Notes under the pieces: generated by a model
Database searches by the model: none
Seen by the model: only the letters and a program-made list of their open reading frames with translations
What the model was told of the DNA's origin: nothing
Program-made: the position numbers and the translations under genes
Part shown: piece by piece, positions 1-5,220 of the stretch
Layout: the number at the start of each line of letters is the position of its first letter
Position numbering within the stretch: position 1 is the stretch's first letter
Source of the DNA: Bacillota bacterium
GTDB lineage: Bacteria > Bacillota > Clostridia > Lachnospirales > Cellulosilyticaceae
Length of the DNA stretch: 5,532 bases
Assembly (NCBI GenBank): GCA_023415525.1
Contig: JAEZKI010000346.1
Span: 1 to 5,532, forward strand
Direction: 5' to 3'

Positions 1-723
1 AATCAAGCCATTCGTAAAATCGAAAAGGACAGAGTGACTACCGTAGCAGGTGGTATGACAGGTGTAGTAGAAGAGACCGGTTATAAAAAGGGAGGCTATG
101 TAGATGGTGCCAGGGCCCAGTTTAACTTCCCTAAATCTCTGGTGGTATTAGAGAATGGAGAAATTCTTGTGGCTGATACCCTCAATCATGCCATTCGTAA
201 AATCAAAACCGATGGCACAGTAGTCACTGTACTGAGTGCAGAAAGTGGGTTAGAAGCACCTGTTGGCTTAGTCTATAGTTCCAATAAAGTAACAGTAGCA
301 CAGAAGTGGAAAGGGGAGATTGCCACTTTTGCCATAGAACCTGAAAGGATCATAAAGAGTAGCCTGACTCATGAGGAGTGGCTTAATGAAACACCTTTCC
401 TTCCCAAAAGTGAAGAGGTACAGCTTTGGCTAGAAGGGACGCAGATTATACCAGAGGATGTCAACGCTCAACTCATTGATAGCCGTGTTTATCTTCCAGT
501 ACGTGCCATAGGAGAGGCAGTAGGGGCTACAGTAACATGGGAGGAGAAAACCCAGACAGCTACAGTAACCTTAGGAGATAAGATAGTGACTATTCCAAGT
601 ACCAGTGAGCATGTGAAAGTAGTAGATGGAAGAATCCTTACAGGTGTAAGATATTTAGCAGAAAATCTAGGACTTAGCGTAGACTGGGTAGCAGATTATT
701 ATGCCGTGGTGATAACAAGATAA
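1..723 (+). CDS. NHL-repeat / stalk-domain secreted protein, copy A (5' end outside window)
   Basis: The reading frame is open from the first base to the TAA at 721-723 and gives 240 residues. It aligns without gaps to residues 211-450 of the complete paralogue at 3831-5183, with about 163 of 240 identical by hand count. The true start and any signal peptide therefore lie upstream. A GTG at 34 is in frame but falls inside a propeller blade and is not a credible start. Residues 1-110 hold the last NHL beta-propeller blades: the signature LVADTLNHAIRKI at about 56-68, the GGYVDG loop before it, and a degenerate final blade near 97-110. Residues from about 139 to 240 form a stalk domain of the copper amine oxidase N1-like type, with YLPVRAIGEAVGA, TATVTLG and GVRYLAENLGL motifs. 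The family name is historical and no amine oxidase activity is implied. NHL propellers usually bind proteins or glycans, so an exported binding role is inferred. A terminator follows directly. Unlike copy B, no FecR-domain gene follows. Confidence 0.9.
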   Translation, partial: NQAIRKIEKDRVTTVAGGMTGVVEETGYKKGGYVDGARAQFNFPKSLVVLENGEILVADTLNHAIRKIKTDGTVVTVLSAESGLEAPVGLVYSSNKVTVAQKWKGEIATFAIEPERIIKSSLTHEEWLNETPFLPKSEEVQLWLEGTQIIPEDVNAQLIDSRVYLPVRAIGEAVGATVTWEEKTQTATVTLGDKIVTIPSTSEHVKVVDGRILTGVRYLAENLGLSVDWVADYYAVVITR

Positions 724-754
724 TGAGATAGTAATAAAATAAAAAGTAAAAAGT

Positions 755-811
755 AAAAGAAAGGAACGCCTACAAAACTTAATTGAAGTTTTGTAGGCGT
801 TCCTTTCTTTT
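755..811. terminator. Bidirectional rho-independent terminator between convergent genes
   Basis: A perfect 26-bp inverted repeat (755-780 and 786-811) encloses a 5-nt loop, AATTG. The GC-richer core is GGAACGCCTAC. On the + strand the descending arm ends in TTTCTTTT. On the - strand the stem is followed by ACTTTTTACTTTTTATTTTA, a good U-rich tail. The hairpin starts 31 bases after the stop of copy A and ends 21 bases from the stop of the convergent reductase, so it probably ends both transcripts. Confidence 0.9.
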
Positions 812-832
812 CGGAGTATGGGAAAAATAATA

Positions 833-2767
833 TTAAATATGTCTTGCTACAGCAGCAGCTTCTGCAATAGAGTTAAGAGCCCTACGGGCTTTTACTGCAT
901 CGCCAATAATATGGCAGGGAATACCTCTTTCACGACAAGCTGTTGATATATCTGTGAAATCACGAGATTTAACCCCAATTGCTACCACAACCCAATCGTA
1001 AGGGAGTTCTTGTAATTGGCCTTCTTTATCAATGACAATAGCCTTTTCTTTAATTTCAACACACTTTGAATGGGTTAAGGTATTTATCCCAGCTGAGTGA
1101 ATATGCTCTAAAACACTAATTTTACGGAGATCGCCTAAATCCTTAGCTACATTATCTTGCATCTCTACCACAGTAATCTGTTTTGCTTTTCCTTCAATAT
1201 ATTCTGCAACCTCTAATCCAACAAGTCCACCACCAATAATAACGACATGACCTTCTACAGGAACTTTGCCTTCAAGAACAGCATGAGAATTAACAACGTG
1301 AGGTAAGTGTTTACCAGGAATATTTAAAGGTACAGGCTCTGCTCCAACAGCTATAATTACTTCGTCAGGTGCCACCTCATCAAGGAGGGTTTCTGTAATA
1401 GGTGTTTCGAGACGAATAGTTATGCCTTTCTTGAGAGCTTGTTCGCCCATCCATAAAGCAGCTTCTTTCATTTCCTCTTTTCTAGGGGCCACACCAGCAA
1501 GTACAAACTGACCACCCAAGGTAGAAGAAGCTTCACATAGGATAGGATGATGCCCTCTTTCTTGTAAGGTCATAGCAGCTTCGAGTCCTGCTACGCCACC
1601 TCCTGCTATTAGGACTTTCTTAGGAGTTGTTGTTTTGACTAGGGCATATTCGGCTTCTCGTCCTAAGGCTGGATTGCGCATACACGTTATGTAAGGGATT
1701 TCTGTTGATACGAAACCATCATAGCATCCTTGGTTACAACCTACACAGCGAATAATTTCATCTTCTTTTCCTGCTTGAGCTTTATTGCAGAAGTTAGGGT
1801 CTGCCAATTGGCCGCGCCCAATGACTACCATATCAGCCTGATTACTTTCCAGGATGGCTTCAGCTTGTGAAGGGGCATTGATCCGTCCAACGGCTACTGT
1901 AATCATACCTGTTTCTTTTTTGATTCTTGCAGCATTAGCCACATTAAATCCCCTAGGAAGATCAATAGGGGGAACTTCATATTTGATAGCAGCACTTGAG
2001 AAGTTGCCTCTTGATACATCTAATACATCCACACCAGCTTCTTTGGCCATTTTACAAAAGGCAATAACCTCCTCAATGGTTAACCCATTTTCTAAATAAT
2101 CATCATGGGCATCAATACGCATAAATAAAGGCATATCCTCTGGTATATTGCTTCGAATAGCCTCTATACATTCTATTAAAAATCTTGCTCTATTTTCTAA
2201 AGAACCACCATAGGCATCCTCTCTTTTGTTAAAATAAGGGCTTAAGAAGGAATGAGGTGTATAATTATGTCCCGCATGAAATTCTAATGTATCAAAGCCT
2301 GCTTCTACAGCACGTTTAGCTGCTGCACCAAAAGCTTGAGTAGCTTCTTTTATGGTTTCAAGGCTAGCACCAGGTAGGACTTGGCCACCACCTAGGGGGA
2401 TATCACTGGGCATAATCGTTAGGGCTTCTGGATCATAACGTGCCACAAGGCCACCTAACCAAAGTTGAATACCTGCTTTCCCACCTGCTTTATGAATGGC
2501 ATCAGTGAGCTGCTTTAACCCAGGGATATACTTATCTTCTGCAATGGATAAATAGTTTTTAATGGAAGCAGGGGCATAGACAGAACATACTTCTGTGAAG
2601 TTAAGCCCACAACCACCTAATGCTCTAGCAACATGGTAATCAATGTTTTGCTGTGTGATAAATTTATCTTCTGTTACCATTTTGGTTCCCATAGCAGGAA
2701 ATAGGACACGGTTTTTTAATTCTAAACCTCTAATCTTAATAGGACTAAACAAATGATCAAACGACAT
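833..2767 (-). CDS. Old Yellow Enzyme-type FMN/4Fe-4S/FAD ene-reductase (2-enoate / 2,4-dienoyl-CoA reductase superfamily)
   Basis: This cytoplasmic flavoprotein of 644 residues has the usual length and three-part layout of the family (FadH, 2-enoate reductase, BaiCD/BaiH, trimethylamine dehydrogenase). Residues 1 to about 335 form the FMN TIM barrel, with LFSPIKIRGLELKNR near the N-terminus, FLSPYFN and YGGSLENRARF at 174-196, and VAVGR/IGRG at 291-319. Cysteines 341, 344, 348 and 362 should bind the 4Fe-4S cluster. A GGGVAG dinucleotide motif (389-394) with E412 and GGQ (418-420) binds FAD. A second GGGLVG motif (512-517), ending in E535, suggests NADH rather than NADPH. IGDA (621-624) closes the FAD site. 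H164, H167 and Y169 align with the OYE substrate-binding pair and proton-donating tyrosine. The histidine known in E. coli FadH (H252) seems absent, so a true dienoyl-CoA reductase is doubtful. Likely reaction: NADH-dependent reduction of an activated C=C bond; substrate unknown. The ATG is preceded by AAGGAGGAG at 2772-2780. The gene lies downstream of a TetR gene, with its own promoter. Confidence 0.93.
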   Translation of the reverse strand: MSFDHLFSPIKIRGLELKNRVLFPAMGTKMVTEDKFITQQNIDYHVARALGGCGLNFTEVCSVYAPASIKNYLSIAEDKYIPGLKQLTDAIHKAGGKAGIQLWLGGLVARYDPEALTIMPSDIPLGGGQVLPGASLETIKEATQAFGAAAKRAVEAGFDTLEFHAGHNYTPHSFLSPYFNKREDAYGGSLENRARFLIECIEAIRSNIPEDMPLFMRIDAHDDYLENGLTIEEVIAFCKMAKEAGVDVLDVSRGNFSSAAIKYEVPPIDLPRGFNVANAARIKKETGMITVAVGRINAPSQAEAILESNQADMVVIGRGQLADPNFCNKAQAGKEDEIIRCVGCNQGCYDGFVSTEIPYITCMRNPALGREAEYALVKTTTPKKVLIAGGGVAGLEAAMTLQERGHHPILCEASSTLGGQFVLAGVAPRKEEMKEAALWMGEQALKKGITIRLETPITETLLDEVAPDEVIIAVGAEPVPLNIPGKHLPHVVNSHAVLEGKVPVEGHVVIIGGGLVGLEVAEYIEGKAKQITVVEMQDNVAKDLGDLRKISVLEHIHSAGINTLTHSKCVEIKEKAIVIDKEGQLQELPYDWVVVAIGVKSRDFTDISTACRERGIPCHIIGDAVKARRALNSIAEAAAVARHI

Positions 2768-2840
2768 AATACTCCTCCTTTTGTTATAATGGTTATATTT
2801 TTAACAAATAAGTATAAAATAAATGAATTTTCCTATTTAA

Positions 2841-2869
2841 ATTATAAAAGAATAAAAAAATAAAAGCAA
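2841..2869 (-). promoter_or_regulatory. Sigma-A-type promoter of the ene-reductase gene
   Basis: Read on the - strand, TTGCTT (2864-2869) is followed after exactly 17 bases by a perfect TATAAT (2841-2846). Transcription would start near 2834, giving a leader of roughly 65-70 bases before the ATG at 2767. The site lies between the tetR terminator and the reductase ribosome binding site, so the reductase is probably transcribed from here rather than only by read-through. Confidence 0.72.
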
Positions 2870-2873
2870 TATG

Positions 2874-2894
2874 TTTTAAACACTTTGTTTGAAA
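2874..2894. promoter_or_regulatory. Candidate regulator-binding palindrome upstream of the reductase promoter
   Basis: TTTTAAACA (2874-2882) and TGTTTGAAA (2886-2894) form 9-base inverted arms with one mismatch around a 3-base centre. The palindrome sits just upstream of the -35 hexamer of the reductase promoter. Its 21-bp size is typical of TetR-family operators, and the half-site TTTTAAAC recurs at 3669-3676 beside the tetR -35. The position upstream of -35 would suit activation as well as repression. AT-rich sequence produces such palindromes by chance, so this is only a candidate. Confidence 0.3.
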
Positions 2895-2900
2895 ATATGT

Positions 2901-2933
2901 AAAAAAAGAAGATTGTTAGTCCTTAACAATCTT
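2901..2933 (-). terminator. Rho-independent terminator of the TetR gene, overlapping its stop codon
   Basis: On the - strand, AAGATTGTTA and TAACAATCTT form a 10-bp perfect stem (2924-2933 with 2909-2918) around a 5-base loop, followed by CTTTTTTT (2901-2908). The ascending arm contains the last codons of the TetR gene, and the TAA stop (2923-2925) lies at the loop end of that arm. The terminator separates tetR transcription from the reductase gene, which has its own promoter downstream. Confidence 0.75.
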
Positions 2934-3558
2934 TAGTGGAAGTATTTTTTAATACCTTGATGAGATGCTTTATATAATGAATACGTTGTTCTTTAGTTTC
3001 TAGAATTGGAGTACCAAGGCCACTTAGTGTTTTATTCTCCAGGGGATAAATAATGGAAGACATAAAAATTAATCGACTATATACAATATTTTCAGGCGTT
3101 TCATGAATAATACATGCCAGGATGTGTTCTGTTTTTTGATGCATGATTTGTGTTATTTCAAAGATACTTCGTGATAGTTCATCTTCATCTTTAAGGTCTA
3201 CTGCTTCTTTCAAAATGACTGATAGGCCAGGATACCTTAGGGTATATTCCATAATTTCATTTGCAAATAAAATAAGTCTTTCCTCATGAGATAATTCCTC
3301 ATTATCTAGAATGGAATGGACGCCAGTGGTATTGACAAGGTAAAACTCTTTGACTTGTTGAATCATTTCTCTCTTGGAACGAAAGTAGTAGTTTATAGCA
3401 CTTACATTGACTTCAGCTTCTTTAGCAATGGCTCTTATAGAAATATGGGTGGTCCCACTTTTGCCCATTAAATACAGCGCCCGGTCCAAAATTTTTTCTT
3501 CTATACTTTTTAGTTCTCTCATTAGTTCATTAAGACTCCTTTTCATCAATTCAGTCAT
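2923..3558 (-). CDS. TetR/AcrR-family transcriptional regulator
   Basis: This is a 211-residue protein of the usual TetR length. Residues about 20-66 carry the N-terminal DNA-binding domain, with the helix-turn-helix run ISIRAIAKEAEVNVSAINYYF (39-59) followed by RSKREMI, a classic TetR_N signature. The rest, residues about 70-205, is the variable ligand-binding and dimerisation domain, with no recognisable ligand class. The gene is on the same strand as the ene-reductase and 155 bases upstream of it, which suggests it controls that enzyme and perhaps itself; this is inference from position. The start is uncertain: the ATG at 3558 has no clear Shine-Dalgarno sequence. The in-frame ATG at 3522 (residue 13) lies 13 bases after an AAAAGGAG run and would give a 199-residue protein with an intact DNA-binding domain. 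The terminator overlaps the stop codon. Confidence 0.92.
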   Translation of the reverse strand: MTELMKRSLNELMRELKSIEEKILDRALYLMGKSGTTHISIRAIAKEAEVNVSAINYYFRSKREMIQQVKEFYLVNTTGVHSILDNEELSHEERLILFANEIMEYTLRYPGLSVILKEAVDLKDEDELSRSIFEITQIMHQKTEHILACIIHETPENIVYSRLIFMSSIIYPLENKTLSGLGTPILETKEQRIHYIKHLIKVLKNTSTKDC

Positions 3559-3611
3559 TGGATCTTTTATAGGCTAATAGTTTTCACTTTTAAATCTAAG
3601 TAATATGAGGG

Positions 3612-3634
3612 AGTATATCTCGTTTCTATATACT
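3612..3634. promoter_or_regulatory. Candidate TetR autoregulatory operator
   Basis: AGTATAT (3612-3618) and ATATACT (3628-3634) are perfect 7-base inverted arms around 9 bases, a 23-bp palindrome. On the - strand it lies directly downstream of a TATAAT (3635-3640) and within the probable tetR leader, where a bound dimer would block initiation or elongation. No matching copy is visible at the reductase promoter, so if it is an operator it would explain tetR autorepression only. Confidence 0.4.
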
Positions 3635-3653
3635 ATTATACACGAATTAAATG

Positions 3654-3681
3654 ATTATAGAAAAACAATTTTAAACGTAAA
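3654..3681 (-). promoter_or_regulatory. Probable promoter of the TetR gene
   Basis: Read on the - strand, TTTACG (3676-3681; four of six consensus bases) is followed after 16 bases by a perfect TATAAT (3654-3659). A second perfect TATAAT lies at 3635-3640 but has only a poor -35 (TTTCTA or TTTTCT) at a sensible distance. Either could be used. The leader to the ATG at 3558 would be about 70-90 bases. Confidence 0.5.
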
Positions 3682-3730
3682 GAAGCTCTTCTAACTAGCT
3701 ATGTTTCATCACTAATTAGAAGAGCCTTTT
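3680..3730. terminator. Terminator-like hairpin in the divergent intergenic region
   Basis: GCTCTTCTAACTAG (3685-3698) and CTAATTAGAAGAGC (3712-3725) form a 14-bp stem with one C/A mismatch around a 13-base loop. Beyond a further mismatch, AAGA and TTTT (3680-3683 with 3727-3730) extend it, counting one G-U pair. The + strand tail is CTTTTATGACTTTTC and the - strand tail is CTTCTTTAC, so any terminator activity is modest on either strand. It lies between the tetR promoter and the copy B promoter, and no gene in the window reads into it. It may insulate the two promoters or be a relic of an older gene end. Confidence 0.5.
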
Positions 3731-3760
3731 ATGACTTTTCTTGTAATAAAATAATAAAAA

Positions 3761-3789
3761 TTGAATGAAAATTTTGAAAGTGGTATAAT
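3761..3789 (+). promoter_or_regulatory. Strong extended -10 promoter of NHL/stalk copy B
   Basis: TTGAAT (3761-3766) is followed after exactly 17 bases by a perfect TATAAT (3784-3789), itself preceded by TGG, which gives the extended TGnTATAAT form. Transcription should start near 3796, leaving a short leader of about 35 bases. This is the best promoter match in the window and probably drives copy B and the FecR-domain gene after it. Confidence 0.85.
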
Positions 3790-3816
3790 TACCCTATACG
3801 TGTAAGTAAAAACGAC

Positions 3817-3825
3817 AAAGGAGGG
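3817..3825 (+). promoter_or_regulatory. Ribosome binding site fixing the copy B start
   Basis: AAAGGAGGG lies five bases before the ATG at 3831. Together with the signal peptide that begins at this ATG, it settles the start codon. Confidence 0.88.
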
Positions 3826-3830
3826 TAAAA

Positions 3831-5183
3831 ATGAGTAGAAAACTATCTAAATTAAGTGTATTAGTAGTCACGTTATGGAGTAGCACCTCTCTACTTCTAG
3901 CTTCAGAAGTAGGAATTTATATGCCTTACGGTATAACAAACACAGCATTAGGAAGTCAACTTATAGTAGACACCTATGCCAATCGCGTATTAGAGGTAAA
4001 AGGAGATACAGTAACTCTTGTGGCAGGAAAACAGGACGTTAATGGGGGGTTAAAGGATGCGGGTATAAGAGAGGCATATTTTGATCAACCCTTAGATGTG
4101 GTACAAAATAGCAAGAAAGATATTTTTGTTTCTGATAGCGAAAATCATGCAATTCGTCGTATTGTAGATGGGGAAGTCCTCACTCTAGCTGGAACAGGAA
4201 ACGAGGGGTATGAGGATGGCGACAGAAAGGTTGCCAAATTCAATCTTCCTAGTGGCTTAGCAGTGGATGCTAAGGACAATCTTTATGTCGCAGATACGCT
4301 TAATCATGCAATACGAAAGATTTCACCAGAGGGGATAGTTAGTACCTTGACGGGGACAGGCATAAGTGGATATAAGGATGGTTCCTTAGGAGAAGCCCTT
4401 TTTAATGAACCTACAGATGTTGTAGTAGACAAGGATATTTTATATATAGTAGATAGTGGAAACCAAGCTATTCGTAAGATTGAAAAGAACCAGGTGACTA
4501 CTGTTGCAGGTGGACGTACAGCAGTCAATCCTACAACAGGGTACAAAAAAGGTGGGTATGTGGATGGTGTCAATGCCCAATTTAATTTTCCTAAATCATT
4601 AATTGTTTTAGAAAATGGAGAATTACTTGTAGCAGATACCCTCAATAATGCTATTCGTAAAATTAAGGAAGATGGAACCGTGGTTACAGTATTAAGTGTA
4701 AACAGCAATTTAGGAGCACCCGTTGGATTAGTTTATAAAGATGGCAAGATAATGGTTTCGCAAAAATGGAAGGAGAAAGTGACAAGTTTTGAATTAGAAC
4801 CTGAGCACTCAGTAAAAAGTAGTTTGACTCGTGAGCAATGGCTTACTGAGACGCCTTTCCTTCCAAAGAGTGAAGAGGTACAGCTTTGGTTTGAAGGTGT
4901 ACAAATCCTACCTAATGATGTAAAGCCACAATTTGTAAAGAGTCAGATTTATTTGCCGGTGCGTGTCATAGCAGAAGTAGCAGGGGCAAAGGTAGAATGG
5001 GATCAAGAAACAAAAGCAGCAACTGTAACTTTAGGCAATCAAGTAGTCAAAATACCTAATTCAGGAGAAAATGTTATTAATGTTAATGGACGCATGCTTG
5101 TAGGGGTAAGATTCTTAGCGGTGAGTCTAGGACTTAAAGTAGATTGGGTGGCTGATTATCGGGCAGTTGTTATAACGAAATAA
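3831..5183 (+). CDS. Secreted NHL-repeat beta-propeller / stalk-domain protein, copy B
   Basis: This complete 450-residue protein begins with a Sec signal peptide: basic MSRKLSKLS, a hydrophobic stretch at about 10-24, and probable cleavage after A24. Five blades carry the NHL signature (V-[AS]-D-[ST]-x-N-x-AIRKI-like), with the key aspartates at 47, 102, 155, 208 and 269. A sixth, degenerate blade lies near 307-320, so a six-bladed NHL propeller is likely. Glycine-rich loops containing GYxDG occur at about 126-130, 180-184 and 242-246. Residues 349-450 form a stalk domain (copper amine oxidase N1-like) with YLPVRVIAEVAGA, TVTLG and GVRFLAVSLGL. Such domains occur in exported Firmicute surface proteins and do not imply enzyme activity. 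No LPXTG or SLH anchor is present. The likely role is extracellular binding or scaffolding, ligand unknown. Copy A at the left edge is a diverged paralogue. A FecR-domain gene follows 37 bases downstream and is probably co-transcribed. Confidence 0.93.
   Translation: MSRKLSKLSVLVVTLWSSTSLLLASEVGIYMPYGITNTALGSQLIVDTYANRVLEVKGDTVTLVAGKQDVNGGLKDAGIREAYFDQPLDVVQNSKKDIFVSDSENHAIRRIVDGEVLTLAGTGNEGYEDGDRKVAKFNLPSGLAVDAKDNLYVADTLNHAIRKISPEGIVSTLTGTGISGYKDGSLGEALFNEPTDVVVDKDILYIVDSGNQAIRKIEKNQVTTVAGGRTAVNPTTGYKKGGYVDGVNAQFNFPKSLIVLENGELLVADTLNNAIRKIKEDGTVVTVLSVNSNLGAPVGLVYKDGKIMVSQKWKEKVTSFELEPEHSVKSSLTREQWLTETPFLPKSEEVQLWFEGVQILPNDVKPQFVKSQIYLPVRVIAEVAGAKVEWDQETKAATVTLGNQVVKIPNSGENVINVNGRMLVGVRFLAVSLGLKVDWVADYRAVVITK
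4125..4664 (+). repeat. Tandem NHL blade repeats within copy B
   Basis: Four well-conserved blade signatures are encoded at 4125-4163, 4284-4322, 4443-4481 and 4626-4664 (for example YVADTLNHAIRKI). The first three start exactly 159 bases (53 residues) apart. The last step is 183 bases because the loop before it is eight residues longer. A weaker signature lies before this run (aspartate codon at 3969) and a degenerate one after it (about 4749-4790). The repeats are conserved as protein and have drifted as DNA. Confidence 0.85.
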
Positions 5184-5205
5184 CAAGAAGGCCTTAACAG
5201 GCTAG

Positions 5206-5214
5206 AAGGAGGAA
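5206..5214 (+). promoter_or_regulatory. Ribosome binding site defining a GTG start
   Basis: AAGGAGGAA, with core GGAGG at 5208-5212, lies eight bases before GTG at 5221. No nearby ATG opens the same frame with a better site, and the signal peptide begins directly at this GTG, so it is taken as the start. Confidence 0.85.
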
Positions 5215-5220
5215 TAAGGT

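Noticed and set aside
1..723. Copy A as a truncated pseudogene
   Set aside because: The frame is intact up to the window edge and matches the paralogue codon for codon without gaps, so the missing 5' part is explained by the window boundary.
1854..2099. 81-codon open frame on the + strand
   Set aside because: It lies wholly inside the ene-reductase gene on the other strand, lacks a ribosome binding site and resembles no family; the reductase frame explains the sequence.
833..2767. Assignment as fadH or as a bile-acid (bai) gene
   Set aside because: The FadH catalytic histidine is not apparent and no other bai or fatty-acid genes are nearby; only the superfamily is supported.
2784..2812. Second reductase promoter close to the ribosome binding site (TATAAC-like hexamer)
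   Set aside because: Its start point would fall on or beyond the Shine-Dalgarno sequence, and the 17-base-spaced promoter at 2841-2869 is far better.
833..3730. Reductase-TetR pair as a mobile element
   Set aside because: No transposase, integrase, terminal inverted repeats or target-site duplication could be seen at the edges; insertion remains a hypothesis from gene order only.
4304..4708. 134-codon open frame on the - strand
   Set aside because: It is antisense to the NHL repeats of copy B. The low-stop antisense frame follows from the repeated codons, and no ribosome binding site or domain is seen.
5191..5202. GCCT-TAAC-AGGC hairpin between copy B and the FecR gene
   Set aside because: Only four base pairs and no T-run, so it is too weak to count as a terminator.
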